Shown piece after piece: positions 31,600-42,066 of a stretch of DNA of 64,000 nt; position 1 is the first letter of the stretch; each line of letters starts with the position of its first letter. Both the position numbers and the translations under genes were made by a program. Source of the stretch: Gracilaria vermiculophylla (Eukaryota; Rhodophyta; Florideophyceae; Gracilariales; Gracilariaceae). The notes under the pieces are model-generated. The model was given only the letters and a program-made list of their open reading frames with translations. It ran no database searches and had not been told where the DNA came from. The stretch spans positions 356,148 to 420,147 of the forward strand of contig JAHNZQ020003148.1 of NCBI GenBank assembly GCA_019155205.2, written 5' to 3'.

Positions 31600-32199
31600 A
31601 TGCGTGGCTCAAGTAATGTAGCGTTCGCAACCTCGCCCATGCTTTTACGGAGACGCAGCTTTCCTCGCGTCGCACCGCTTGCGCCTGTCAGAGCCCCACC
31701 AACTTTCGCTACTCCCAAAGCAGAAATGGTACGCGTAAGCGTTCCCCTCAAAATTGAAGCCCCTAACATTTATTGCTTCGAGCTGTTCTCTGATTTGTCG
31801 AAGATGCCAGAATGGTCATCAGCCCTTGAGGCCGTCGAACGAGACACAGAGGATCCGTCTTTCTCGGAGTGGAAGTTTGCTTGGAACGGAATTCGCCTCA
31901 GCTGGCGAGCGAAAGATGTAGAAAATCTGGACAACCATAACACTGAAATCCCAGCAATTCGTTGGAGGAGTGTGTCGGGACTCGTGCATACGGGGGAGGT
32001 GCAATTTGAAAGCTTACAACAATCCGTCACGAATATGATCATGACTATTGACTACGACATTGAGAGCCTTTTCGCAAGGATTATGCGATCTTCTCTTGTG
32101 TCCAACTTTGTCGAGGGAGCCATCGAGAGCGACCTGTCGAAATTTCGTAGCTATGCTTTGCGTAAATACCGCCATGAAAAAATTTCAGGCTGTGTTTAA
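31600..32199 (+). CDS. START/SRPBCC (polyketide cyclase-like) protein, possibly plastid-targeted
   Basis: 199 residues from the ATG at 31600; the frame extends upstream only via TTG. Residues 1-45 are rich in Ser, Arg, Ala and Pro with no acidic residue (MRGSSNVAFATSPMLLRRRS), as in chloroplast or mitochondrial transit peptides. The rest is a compact SRPBCC fold: VSVPLKIEAPNIYCFELFSD, then PEWSSALEAVE, a central strand KFAWNGIRLSWRAK, IRWRSVSGLVHTGEVQFE, and the long C-terminal helix ending FRSYALRKYR. The early element around LSKMPEWSS is typical of plastid cyclase/dehydrase-like proteins that bind hydrophobic ligands. The ligand is unknown. Targeting is inferred from composition only. Confidence 0.75.
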   Translation: MRGSSNVAFATSPMLLRRRSFPRVAPLAPVRAPPTFATPKAEMVRVSVPLKIEAPNIYCFELFSDLSKMPEWSSALEAVERDTEDPSFSEWKFAWNGIRLSWRAKDVENLDNHNTEIPAIRWRSVSGLVHTGEVQFESLQQSVTNMIMTIDYDIESLFARIMRSSLVSNFVEGAIESDLSKFRSYALRKYRHEKISGCV

Positions 32200-33260
32200 C
32201 CTCACAGTTCCTCAATGAGAGACGTTGTTTTCTGTATCTCAGATTGAGACATGAATTCGAGTACTTGCTGTCTACTCATCTATATCCGCTCTTCAATATG
32301 TTACCGTCTTGATATTATCAATATAACTTGAAACCCACACCATCTTGAACCAAGAAGAATGCGGCTTTTGCCTTCCGGTGCTATCCTTCTTTTAACAATA
32401 CGTTTTGCCGAGAGTCATGTCATCACGCGCCGTGTTCAGGGAAATAAGTCACGCGTTCGGATTGAGTTTTTCTTCGAGAAGAATTGGTGGACGCTTTATG
32501 TTTGGACCTCGTTGAAGCAGGGTGCTGCTGCTGTCGTGGACAGCATGTATCACGCATTTGGTATTCTTCAGATGAGTGCCTTGTTGCACGTCACCGTGCC
32601 CTGTAGGCTGCGATTGCGAGAGAAGACAACAATTCAACGTTCATTTGCTTGTTCATAAGATGCATGACTATGACATTAGCGTTTCGGCATGATGCACAGC
32701 AACAGCATAAGCAGTACTCAACACTATGTTTAGTTTGTAAATTTGACGTATCGACCATGCGTTTTCTGCAGTAGAAAACTTCAGGGCCTCATTCTTCGCT
32801 AGCATCCAACCGCGACCGACTTGCATATATTGCGTTGTGCTCATCGACATCTGTACTTAAGACGAGAAAATGACCCATCGAGAAACAGCCTATGCGCAAA
32901 GGGCTCTCTCGGACAGGTGGGTCTAGCTCCGCAATCCCACAGTGAGTTCCTGTATTAATGCGATCAGTCAAGCAGTCAGTCCTTTATAAAAACCTTAATG
33001 CGCAACTTTTCTTAGACACTAGTGGCAATGCCTGTACGGGGCTTCAAGATGATGAGCCGCAACAGTTGGCGATTCTTCAGGGGATGCACAGGTACATTCG
33101 TTGCAATAAAAGACGAATTTGGCTCTCGTGTGTTTATCGATGAAACGCGCCAAAACGCAGTGCAAGGTGGTCTACGCACCATGGGTCGGCCGAGACACAG
33201 GTCCGAAGCGTTGAAGCGTTTGCAGATGCCCACTCGCGGTCGCCAATTGCCAGTATGTAG
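32200..33260. other. intergenic, between convergent genes
   Basis: About 1 kb. An ATG frame at 32359-32658 (99 codons) has a hydrophobic start (MRLLPSGAILLLTI) that could be a signal peptide but no homology I recognise; too weak to call. Confidence 0.35.
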
Positions 33261-34174
33261 TCACGCCTGCAAAAGGGTGGAAATAACTATATTGCACAAG
33301 ATGAGCGCCCACGAATAAGAAATTACGCATTGAGGCGCTTGGGAGGCCTGAACTACACACAGCCAGTCATCGTCCAAACAGGAGGGCGGCAGCTTTCGAA
33401 AAAGAAAGGATATCGGTCTAAGGGCTTGGCAGTCAACGGTCATGGCTATTCCTTGGTTTGCGGAACCTTCCCGCCATGAAAAGTAGTACCACAGAAACAC
33501 GAAGGATATGACTCTCGGTGCAGCTCGAATGATCTGATTTGCAACCCCGTACCGCACAGCTCCCACGTGAGGTTTCATCAGTTTTGTCAATGCGCCTGTG
33601 ACGGCGTCTCTTGCTAGAGGCTCTGCAGCGTTTATTCTCTGTTCAGCTGTGCAGTCCAGATATAAGCGGAAAAGTGAGTCATTCATGGTCAGCTCTTTGT
33701 TCTGTAATATATGCTCGGGGAGGGGGGGGGGGGGGGGGGAATGGGGGAGGTATAGTGTAGCGAAATTGTCTTGATTAAAGATTCCGTACCTTTCTTTTCG
33801 TTGAGAGCCTTTTCAACCTTGTTTGCCTCTCGAGTGACACGAGCGTATTGAACGAGCGTGTCAGGAGCATTAAGCCGTTTTGCTTGGGTTTTCAGGTGTT
33901 TGAGGCGATGCTCCAGAAATTCAATGCTATTCTCGTCGGATTCCGCTTCTGGTTTAGAGCTTTCATCAGGGCTCTGTTCGGTATTGTTTTGGTGGTTTTG
34001 CTGGTCTGCGACATGAATGAGCCGGGGCTGCGGTTGTGGCTGCGAATTAGTGGGGGCTTGATGGAGGGTATCTGACTCTCTCGATCGAGCGACAACGTCG
34101 TATTTAGATGTGAATCTATTGATAACGAAGACGGCGACCTGTGATAGAATACTGGTTGCAACAACAACCTCCAT
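33261..34174 (-). CDS. GET1: GET1/WRB, tail-anchored protein insertion receptor
   Basis: GET1/WRB with GET2/CAML receives tail-anchored proteins from the GET3 ATPase and inserts them into the ER. Two exons: 34174-33790 and 33694-33261, 95-nt intron (donor GTACGG, acceptor ACAAAG), phase 1; 272 residues. Helix 1 is near the start (VVVATSILSQVAVFVI). A cytosolic coiled coil follows an acidic linker; it contains the family motif RLNAPDTLVQYARVTREANKV and continues KALNEKKE across the splice. The second exon provides two more hydrophobic segments (VISFVFLWYYFSW and ISYSWALILCNIVI). Neither frame alone makes a complete protein. The intron holds a long C-run on the transcript strand. At 272 residues it is longer than human WRB, mostly in the linker. 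Confidence 0.85.
33719..33740 (+). repeat. poly-G tract inside the GET1 intron
   Basis: About 20 G interrupted near its left end; on the transcribed strand it is a C-run about 25 bases before the splice acceptor and may serve as the polypyrimidine tract. Confidence 0.8.
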
Positions 34175-35878
34175 GTTTATAGTGGTCTATGAAGGTGTGA
34201 TTGACATCGGAGCGACTTGGTTGACGGAGGAGCAGGAGCGCGGGTGGTAGCTGAATTGGAGAATTAAGAATATTGGTTGCACTGCAATTGCAATTGATAG
34301 GAGACTGGCGCAAGTTACGAAAGTCGGCGGTTTAGTCTTCCATTTTCCCTCAAGTTTCGCAAAGACGAATTACCAGCTGTACACGTACCAAATAGCTGAG
34401 CAGCTGTCGGAACCAGGCTCTGTATTTTGGGTACGTAAGGTATAGTGTATGTCCAATTTGCACTCCGCGCAGAGCGTTTCTCTGACGAAACGTTTTCTCG
34501 CCAGGAAGACCGACGTTCTTTTAGGCCACTTGCTGATGATAAGGAATGACAAACCAATAAATTCCAGCGTTCACTCAACGGGGGCAAGCTGATTCTGCTT
34601 GAAAATGTGCGCAATGGACTCTTGAGCATGTAGTGATTAGCTTCATCCTGAACGCCTGGGTGACACCTGCATGTTCTTTTCTTTCCCGTCAAGCACGATC
34701 CAAGGGGATGTAAACAATGAGTCAAGTATTACGGGATTGTCCAACATAGAGCACGAGGAGGGAGGGTATCCTATATCATCGCAACCTCCCTCTTCCTCAG
34801 GGTTCAAAGGATAACCGAAACTACGAAACTGTGCGCTGGACTAAAATTTGCTTTGGCCTGAAAAACTGAAGACGGTGTTCATGATCATCTTGTGATTGCC
34901 AAGTTACCTTCGTATCGTATTCCTACAGTAACATGAGTTGGATGTATGGTTCCGGATAGCAATAACGAAAACTGCAATCTACTGCCATGCTCCACGTGTG
35001 GGTGCCACACGGTGGGAAAGAACGCCACCGCAGGTCACCACCGCCCGTTTATTTCAGGTGACGGTTTTGAGCGTGTGGGGTGACTGTAAGCGCTAGTTTT
35101 TTCACAACGTACCATAACATTCCGTGAGCAATTCGCAAAGACGCTCCTCATGCGCTTATGGGTATCAAAAAGGGCAAGCGCACCTGGTGACGCTCTTCGC
35201 CAGTGCTGGACTGTCAAGCTCGAAGCGCATGTTCCGCCAGTACTTGGGCGCGGCTCACCAGTGGCGGCTGTTGCCTAGCCACAAAGGAGGTAACGGTCGC
35301 GGACATCGATGAGACCATCCGGCCAAGTGCGCCTGAAAGTTAGCAGTCGGTGGGCTTGGAGGAAACGGGCGGACAGCCGTCGCTGCGCACAGGGCACCAT
35401 TTCGCGTCGAAAAGAATTGTGCAGCTGTATGTCAATAGAGCTCGCACCCGGTTCGTCTCTCGGGAGAAGGGGAGCAGCTGCATGTGATTTGCACCGGGGC
35501 GTGCCACACGAGCGTCGCGGGCGGGAGAGGGCACCCTTCTGCTTGTTGCGCGCCGCTGAGCCGTTGGGACGCATGAGACGTTGGCAACGTGTGCCGCCAG
35601 CGTTGGCCAGTTGCCGGCAGGTATTAGTCGCCTTGCAGCGGAGAAACGCGTGTCGCGCAAGCGCCGTGCACAGCGGCGGCGTTTCAGTGGCGGAAAGCCA
35701 TGTCGCCGTGCCCCTCGAATCAGCAGAGCACCCACTTCTTGGCGGCACCATCGCTGCATTTCTACGGCGCCTTTGTGCCCTAGAGTCAGTCAGCACAAGG
35801 CTTAAAGTGAGCGTCGACGCCTTGCCGTGACATGCACAGCTCGCTCGTGGTGTTCCCATTGTCGTCGGGGCACTCCCG
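34175..35878. other. intergenic, between divergent genes
   Basis: 1.7 kb. From about 35150 to 35860 it is G+C-rich and open on both strands at once (overlapping frames of 170-190 codons), the signature of base composition rather than coding. The plus-strand frame at 35309-35830 could in principle be a 5' exon of the channel gene, but no good splice pair was found. Confidence 0.4.
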
Positions 35879-37060
35879 ATGCGCTCTACAACTTATCATT
35901 CCGAAATGGATCCCGTTCTAACACAGCCTTCACGGTGGCGCCAGGTTGTTGTGCAGTTCGACATGTCGCACAACTCGGTCGCGCTAGCCTTCTTCGCCAT
36001 CACGGGGACTTTGCGCCTTTCTACTCGTGTCGGCTTGACGCCCACGGTTCCTGATATCTCTTTTGGTATCTCCGTCTTGATTTTAGCGATATGCACGACT
36101 CTCACGTTGACGCGCGCGTACATCTTTCCAGCCGCTTTTGTTCAGGACTTTCACAATCCTCGCCTGGTCAACTTTTTTTATCTGCCTCCAATTATTGCTG
36201 CCCTGGCCTTGACATCCCTTCCGTCGGCCGTGCGTTTCTATGTTCCAATGGCCGTAGTGTTTTACACGTCCGTGGTGTATCAGATTGGGCTTTCGCTGTA
36301 TCTGTATGGAAATTGGTTGTACGCCCTGTCGCTTTCAGACACCATTTACCCGCTTATATTTATGCAAACTGTTGGATACTTCCTTCTTTCAATCGTTGCC
36401 TCACAACTTGTGTTGCCTGAGCTCTCGTTCTTCCTCCTCACTGCAGCACTTCTCTTCTGGCTTCTTATCTTCGTGACACTCTTTCAGCACTCTCCGGTCA
36501 CGCTTGCCAAGGCAAACGAAAACCCCTCACCCATCTTCTTTCTGTTTTTGGCCCCAACCGCCCAGGCCACCATTGCAGCTCTGTTTTTGCTTCAAGCTCG
36601 AACAGTCAGTGATGACCACCCAGCTAGAGAGCTACTCCCACCAGGAAAACTTCCGTGGTCGATCGGAGCCGAACTGGCACACTATGTCAATCTATTTCTG
36701 TACCTACTCATGCTGCGCTTAATGCCGCTGTGGATCAACCGCCCGTTCTCTGTTGTCTGGTGGGCCTATGTCTTCCCCTTAGCTGGCGCCACTGGAGCTA
36801 TCGTGCTTCGCTTCGAAAAGGTGGAAGGCACTTTTTGGCTTGTGATGACGCTCGCCTCTGGATCGCTCACTACATTTGCCATGACTGTTGTATCTCTCAA
36901 TACCATTCTGGGAGTATTCAAAGGTACCTTTCCAAAGAACGAGAAGAACAGGAAAGCATATGATCTGTATTGGAAAGGGAGAAGCTCAATGTCTCGGATG
37001 AAGGTGCCTCCTGGAGTTTCTGCCGACGTGCTCTCGACCCCCATTGAGAATAATGTCTGA
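35879..37060 (+). CDS. SLAC1/TDT family anion channel or dicarboxylate transporter
   Basis: Tellurite-resistance/dicarboxylate transporter (TDT) family, which includes bacterial TehA, yeast Mae1 and plant SLAC1 anion channels. 393 residues from the ATG at 35879; a second in-frame ATG follows at codon 10. About ten hydrophobic helices are visible, starting with VALAFFAITGTLRL. A conserved element near FHNPRLVNFFYLPPI lies after helix 2, and the family signature VVWWAYVFPLAGATGAIVL is in the last third. The C-terminus is a short basic cytosolic tail (KNEKNRKAYDLYWKG). It lacks the long phosphorylated N-terminus of land-plant SLAC1. The substrate (chloride, nitrate or malate) cannot be read from the sequence. 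Plasma membrane location is likely for the family. Confidence 0.85.
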   Translation: MRSTTYHSEMDPVLTQPSRWRQVVVQFDMSHNSVALAFFAITGTLRLSTRVGLTPTVPDISFGISVLILAICTTLTLTRAYIFPAAFVQDFHNPRLVNFFYLPPIIAALALTSLPSAVRFYVPMAVVFYTSVVYQIGLSLYLYGNWLYALSLSDTIYPLIFMQTVGYFLLSIVASQLVLPELSFFLLTAALLFWLLIFVTLFQHSPVTLAKANENPSPIFFLFLAPTAQATIAALFLLQARTVSDDHPARELLPPGKLPWSIGAELAHYVNLFLYLLMLRLMPLWINRPFSVVWWAYVFPLAGATGAIVLRFEKVEGTFWLVMTLASGSLTTFAMTVVSLNTILGVFKGTFPKNEKNRKAYDLYWKGRSSMSRMKVPPGVSADVLSTPIENNV

Positions 37061-37579
37061 GATTGAAGATGGCTTGGGATATGCACAATGTTGACATACC
37101 TCTCAATTACCTTCTGCATGCTCACGAGCCCCAAGTCGAGCTGTTTTCTGAATGCTCTGTAACTTTAAGATCTCATTCGTTTGTGGCTGAAGACTATTGT
37201 CGTACTGTGGACTACCTCTGGTTTTCAGTCCGAGCTTCGGTTGTGAATGGCTTTGAACAGCCCTCCTTCTCAACTAACTTACGTATTTAGAACCGATACC
37301 GTTCATAAACAGATAGTGACATTTGTCACGCAAATATTCTTTGTTCATCTCTCTGCATTGAGGTCACCGCATTGCTATTGACCATGTAACAGACTTCGCG
37401 ATACAGTTCATCGTGTTCGAGAGTACACGAAACTCTGTTCAAAGCGATGATGAAGGCATATAACCATAAATGTGTAATATGTGAAGAGCTGCCAAATCAA
37501 CACAGAGAAACACTGATTCTCTTGGAGCAGGACTAATCTTTTCTCCTGTGCGACGGTTTTTGACGTAGGGAAACAGATG
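37061..37579. other. intergenic, between convergent genes
   Basis: Half a kilobase of A+T-rich sequence between the 3' ends of the channel gene and RFC4. Nothing recognised. Confidence 0.5.
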
Positions 37580-38659
37580 TCATGCATTTTGTAGGGCCGC
37601 CACGTTGTCGTCAGCAGTGTTTGCTATTCTAGAAATCCTGGAAGCAATGTCGTAGAGCTGTACCTTCTCATCACAGCCATCAATGAGGGCTTTCTCCGCG
37701 TCCGCTACTACCAGTGATGCCGCGGCTTTCTGCAAGTCACCAAACTTACTGATACCATTGCTGGGTCGTTTTCCTATCAGACGATCCGCGTATTGCGTCA
37801 AAAGTTGGCTAGATGAGTACCCTTCCACCAAGATATCGTCAACAGCTTTTCGTACTGACGCATTTGACGCACCCTTTGCGCTTATTGACGCGTCAAAGGC
37901 ATCTACAACATGAGGTGGGACGAGACACGCTGCAGCTGAGATGCTGTCAATGTCAAGTTGAGCTCCAACCCGAATGCGCTGGGCTGATTGCATCGTGTTG
38001 ATCGCTTTACGCAGATCACCTTCGGATGCTTCAATCAAAGCTTCCAGAGTTTCGTCCGACATTTTGACGTGTTCGGCAAGGGCGATTTTTTCTAGTTGAG
38101 CCTTCATCGCTTCAAGAGGGAGGGGATTAAAGCGGAATTTTGCACATCTGGAAGCTAGCGGGCCAATAATGCGACTTATGTAGTTACATATGATGATGAA
38201 TCTGGTTACTCTTGAATGTGCCTCCATTGTTCTCCGAAGAGCTGTCTGTGCATCGGTAGTAATTGCATCTGCCTCATCCAAGATGATCACCTTGTATGGC
38301 GGGCACGGGTACGTGTTTCCATCTGATCCCTTTGTATTTGCATTCGAAGACACGGCAATCTGTGCAAAAACCTTGATCTTGTCTCGCACAATTTTTATCC
38401 CGCGTTCATCTGATGCATTGAGCTCCAAAACTCTAGAACGGTAGTTTTGGGGACCAAATAAATCCCGACAAAGAGCCAAGGCTGTCGAAGTCTTTCCTGT
38501 GCCGGGTGGACCATAGAGCAAAAGATGTGGTAAATCGCCACGGCCTGCTGGCTCTTTCACCGCTTTCTGTAACGTAGATACAACTTCTTCCTGATGAGCT
38601 ATGTCTGATACGGCACGCGGCCGGTATTTTTCGACCCACAGTTGAGAACTATTCTTCAT
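37580..38659 (-). CDS. RFC4: replication factor C small subunit (RFC4; yeast Rfc2 type)
   Basis: RFC is the pentameric AAA+ clamp loader that opens PCNA at primer ends. ATG at 38659 gives MKNSSQLWVEKYRP, the conserved RFC box I; codons further upstream have only GTG. 359 residues, the expected size. Walker A is LYGPPGTGKTS (about 48-58), Walker B VIILDEADAI, sensor 1 FIIICNYISRII, the arginine-finger SRC motif ASRCAKFRF, then sensor 2 (GDLRKAINTMQSA) and the C-terminal collar domain. Human RFC4/yeast Rfc2 is favoured over RFC2 and RFC5 by the ELNASDERGIKIVRDKIK stretch and the short linker. Single exon. An E2F-like site lies 230 bases upstream. Confidence 0.92.
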   Translation of the reverse strand: MKNSSQLWVEKYRPRAVSDIAHQEEVVSTLQKAVKEPAGRGDLPHLLLYGPPGTGKTSTALALCRDLFGPQNYRSRVLELNASDERGIKIVRDKIKVFAQIAVSSNANTKGSDGNTYPCPPYKVIILDEADAITTDAQTALRRTMEAHSRVTRFIIICNYISRIIGPLASRCAKFRFNPLPLEAMKAQLEKIALAEHVKMSDETLEALIEASEGDLRKAINTMQSAQRIRVGAQLDIDSISAAACLVPPHVVDAFDASISAKGASNASVRKAVDDILVEGYSSSQLLTQYADRLIGKRPSNGISKFGDLQKAAASLVVADAEKALIDGCDEKVQLYDIASRISRIANTADDNVAALQNA

Positions 38660-39016
38660 GATGCAGCGTACACAGATCACGAATGGAAAGGGTTTCGAGC
38701 TTGTTCTAAACTAGGTCTGCGTGACAAAACCCAATGCGTAACATGCACCAGACTCAAGTGTCAAACTTCGCTTTTCCTTTCCTGAGATTCCGTCGCGCCT
38801 AAGGTACATCCTTTAGCCGAGCTGTTTTGTAGAAATGCGTTTGCAGTAGTGTCGATGGGCTCCTGCATTTTGTGGTGTTCCAAATGCTTTTCCCGCCAAA
38901 TCAACTGTGTACACAATGGCAAATTACACGTTCACACGTTCCTTACGTTTCCAACATACCCCGCCGGCGACATCCGCACTGGGCTGTCGCGCGTTCCCAC
39001 TCATCGCTGATCCCTT
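38660..39016. promoter_or_regulatory. upstream region of RFC4
   Basis: Contains the E2F-like site at 38888 and, toward 39016, the TATA element of the hairpin locus. No open frame of note. Confidence 0.4.
38888..38900 (-). promoter_or_regulatory. E2F-like site upstream of RFC4
   Basis: TTTTCCCGCCAAA (minus strand TTTGGCGGGAAAA) matches the E2F/DP consensus closely. It lies about 230 bases before the RFC4 ATG; replication genes are classic E2F targets in animals, plants and algae. Confidence 0.5.
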
Positions 39017-39022
39017 TATAAA
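39017..39022 (+). promoter_or_regulatory. TATA box before the hairpin
   Basis: TATAAA in a G+C-rich setting, 43 bases before the left arm of the perfect hairpin, so a start site about 30 bases downstream would place the hairpin at the 5' end of a transcript. Confidence 0.45.
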
Positions 39023-39064
39023 CCCCAGGAGCGTCCGCTACGGGGTAGCGCTGTTTCGAAGGGG

Positions 39065-39168
39065 AAGCACCATAAGATGAACACATCTACAGCTTCAACA
39101 GGTCTTGATCAAGATACAAATTGATCAAGACCTGTTGAAGCTGTAGATGTGTTCATCTTATGGTGCTT
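39065..39168. repeat. perfect 48-bp inverted repeat with 8-nt loop
   Basis: Bases 39065-39112 are the exact reverse complement of 39121-39168; the spacer is GATACAAA. Checked base by base with no mismatch. The left arm holds an ATG (39077) opening a 15-codon frame (MNTSTASTGLDQDTN) that ends at the start of the right arm. The same first 12 residues can be read from the opposite strand of the right arm. No terminal target-site duplication was seen. It could be a fold-back RNA precursor, a template-switch inversion, or an assembly or cloning artefact. Confidence 0.95.
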
Positions 39169-40064
39169 ATCATTTTCATGGAGCTGTATGGGTCGAACGC
39201 GGCTCCATGCCTCTCGAGGAGGGGACGGTTGCCTAAAAATTTCATGAGCACTGTCCAAATAGGCAATCCTCACGAAATTAGTAAGCATCCTTTCCTCGGG
39301 GAGCAGGAAAGCTCCTGAATCCACGAACTGCTGATCGCACACACACGATCCGCGGCAACTGACAGCCTATACCTTCCGGTCATTGAAATTGGTGAGTGTT
39401 ATAGCTGGCGGAGCACGTGTGGGAATGTCGTGCACCCACGACGAGAAGCATCGCGCGAGGTTTACCGGAGCCATTTGGCGACGGGATGACAATCTCGTCG
39501 AGAATTATATCGTCGGAGACTAACGGGCTGGCTGGCTGCGAGCTTCGTGGCAATCATCCTCCCAGGATTCTGGTTGACGGATGATTGTTCGATGTGACGC
39601 CTGGCTTACCTTTGCCGAGAGTATCGGGTGCGATGTGCCTTTCAACCCTCTGTTCTCATGGTTCCACGGGCAGATCGCAATACTCTTGGAACAATCACCA
39701 AGACTTCTCAGAAAAGACTGGTATCTGCGATTATGTAGGCTTCACAGAGATTATCGATTTGTATCAGCAGGGTTTCTGGTATTTAGTGTTAAAAGCATGC
39801 TCAGTAATCATGGTAGTCTACTTGTGGTTTCCTTAATATGACTGCAATGCGCCTGCCCCATCCTTCTCAAAAAGCCATCTGGCACAGACTGAAGCGTGCT
39901 GAGGTTGATCCGGAGCACACTATACCTACTGAACAATTGCACAATAACTGCATAGATTAGAGTAAAATACCGAGATAGAGGCTAATGTAGTCAGTTGCTT
40001 CGAAGGCTGATGGTGGGAGAGTTGTATATCTCTTAGAAAGCATGATCAATGCTGAGGGAACCTT
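39169..40064. other. intergenic
   Basis: About 900 bases between the hairpin and the GCK-III stop codon; short frames on both strands, none supported. Confidence 0.45.
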
Positions 40065-41489
40065 TCATGTTCCATTCGCTCGCGACTGTTGAAGTACTCG
40101 CTTCACGAGCGATGCCGCCTCTGGCAAATTCGATCGCAAAGTATCTTTGAGTAGAGACTCCAAAAGCACGCTTGAGAATCCAGGTCTGGCACTTTCAACG
40201 TCCACGAGGGCAACTTCTAGCGCTCCGAGACTTGATGTTAAAAGATTGTTATGATTACCGCCCGTCACTTCGTCAGCTCTCAACCGTGAAATGACGGGAA
40301 GGACGAGTTCCGAAAGAATCTCGCTCAGGGATGCCTGATTCTTCGTTTCTATTACTTCCGTCTCTTCGTTTGTCTTGCTTGATGCTTCACAAGTAGGCCT
40401 TGGTATGCAATCTCTCTGAGAATTTGACGACTGATCGCTGTTTCCAGAATCAGGACCACTGTTTTGTAGCTCCGCTGTTTCATCTGCTTCAGTGTTTGAT
40501 TCTTCATCATGTGTTGATTCGTTAAGCGATCCAAAGTCAAACACCCACTCTTTCTCTCTGCTTTCGCTCGCTTGCTCTTCTTTTAGCGTATTACTCGTTG
40601 ATGAGTCCGGAAATTCAGTGATAGAATCTCCTCCAATGTACACTTTCTCTTCGACTTCCCCAGATATCTGCTGCCGTTCACGGATCAGTTCCTTGATTGA
40701 GCCAGATCGAGCCTTTCGCAAGAATGAATGCTGCAAAAGTTGTTCAGCACTCGGTCGTTCAGCAGGGTCCTTCTTCAAACAAAGAGCGATAAACTCTTTG
40801 AAAGACCTCGAGAAGTGAACGCCTTCTATTCGAGGTGGTGGGTTCTTGGGAATCAAAAACAAAGCTCGAAATGGATGCTCCGTGGCGTAGGGCGGTAAAC
40901 CGTTCGCTAATTCAATACCGGTAATACCAATGGACCAGATATCTGCCTTTTCATTGTAGAGACTCTTTTGAACAACTTCGGGCGCCATCCAAAATGGAGA
41001 TCCAACAAAAGTGTTCCGTTGTCGTACTGTGGTAGTCATCTGCCCCGCCACGCCAAAATCAGCAAGCTTGACGTCTCCGTTGTCATTGAGCAAAATGTTG
41101 GCAGCTTTGATATCGCGATGAAGCTTATGTCCTCTGTGAACATAATCCAAGCCTCGACAAAGCGCCCTCATTACGGTAGCAATCGCCTCCTCCGGAAACG
41201 GACCGACGTGGTCTATAAGTTCTTTCAAGGAGCCTTCGGACATGTACTCCATGACAATCCACAACGTCGAACCCTCCATAAGGGAAGTATAGTATTGAAC
41301 GACGTACGGATTTGATATTTGACGCATGACCTCGATCTCGCGCTGAATAACGTCTATCTCTTCATCCATTTTTTCCAAGTCGACCAGCTTGAGAGCTACG
41401 ATCTTGCCCGAAGAAAGCTCTCGGCCTTTGAAAACCTCTCCAAAGGAGCCCTTGCCAATGCATTCCAGTTTCTCGAACAGGTCAGCCAT
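40065..41489 (-). CDS. STE20-family GCK-III protein kinase (MST3/MST4/STK25-like)
   Basis: Ser/Thr kinase of the germinal-centre-kinase III group, which acts in STRIPAK-linked, Golgi and polarity signalling. 474 residues, ATG at 41489. The kinase domain starts at once (MADLFEKLECIGKGSFGEVF). Also present: VALKLVDLE with the ATP-site Lys, HRDIKAANILL, DFGVAGQMT and the GCK-typical TFVGSPFWMAPEVV (Ser instead of the more common Thr before PFWMAPE). The domain ends near QLLQHSFLRKA. GCK-III features are the short N-terminus and the post-kinase element SIKELIRERQQ. The C-terminal half is acidic and Ser/Thr/Glu-rich, then a helical end (about 390-474) that could bind an MO25- or CCM3-like partner. 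It diverges from the RING-H2 gene. Confidence 0.92.
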   Translation of the reverse strand: MADLFEKLECIGKGSFGEVFKGRELSSGKIVALKLVDLEKMDEEIDVIQREIEVMRQISNPYVVQYYTSLMEGSTLWIVMEYMSEGSLKELIDHVGPFPEEAIATVMRALCRGLDYVHRGHKLHRDIKAANILLNDNGDVKLADFGVAGQMTTTVRQRNTFVGSPFWMAPEVVQKSLYNEKADIWSIGITGIELANGLPPYATEHPFRALFLIPKNPPPRIEGVHFSRSFKEFIALCLKKDPAERPSAEQLLQHSFLRKARSGSIKELIRERQQISGEVEEKVYIGGDSITEFPDSSTSNTLKEEQASESREKEWVFDFGSLNESTHDEESNTEADETAELQNSGPDSGNSDQSSNSQRDCIPRPTCEASSKTNEETEVIETKNQASLSEILSELVLPVISRLRADEVTGGNHNNLLTSSLGALEVALVDVESARPGFSSVLLESLLKDTLRSNLPEAASLVKRVLQQSRANGT

Positions 41490-42066
41490 GTTGCTCGCAT
41501 TCTATGGTACAAGTACCACGCGAATGGGGCTTTTGGGATCTGGAAGCCGTCGTTTGCAACCAAGGCGTCGCGTCCAGTGAAGACAACGAAGCACGAACAG
41601 AGGTATGGACAGAAATGAGAACGATGATTGGGAAGCTAGCGTGACTCGGCAGCAGCAGCGGAGAGCCCAAGAAGAAACAAGGACGAATTTCTGACTCTCC
41701 GTGACGCGAAGTATCACTGAGGCGAGCGTTCCGACGCGGTACTGACGGGCGAACGTCAGCGCGGTCAAATCGGTCGTGGGGGGAAGATGAAACCGCTTGC
41801 GGAAGACGTGTGTGACTTGAAGATCTGGCGTCTCGCTTCGTGTTGGCGGGATGAGCGTTCAACGCGAAGAGTTGGAGCGCGAGAGGTGGAGGAGCTGTGG
41901 CCAGCTGCCCCACGTGTCCAACGCTGCAGCATCTTGTGCCCTTTGAAGTGACAGGGGTGAGCTGCGTTCAAGCTGTGTAAGGGATGCAGGCGGCGCACAG
42001 TGCTGTGAGCGGACACCAAAAATACGCGAGCGACTAGCAGCAGAGCGAATCCCGACTGCTATCGCC
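41490..42066. promoter_or_regulatory. divergent promoter region (GCK-III / RING-H2)
   Basis: 577 bases between two divergent ATGs, moderately G+C-rich, no clear TATA box. Minus-strand frames here (41482-41913) are unsupported. Confidence 0.4.

Noticed and set aside
35275..35859. Overlapping plus and minus frames of about 170-195 codons
   Set aside because: Mutually overlapping, no domain, and no splice pair linking either to the channel gene.
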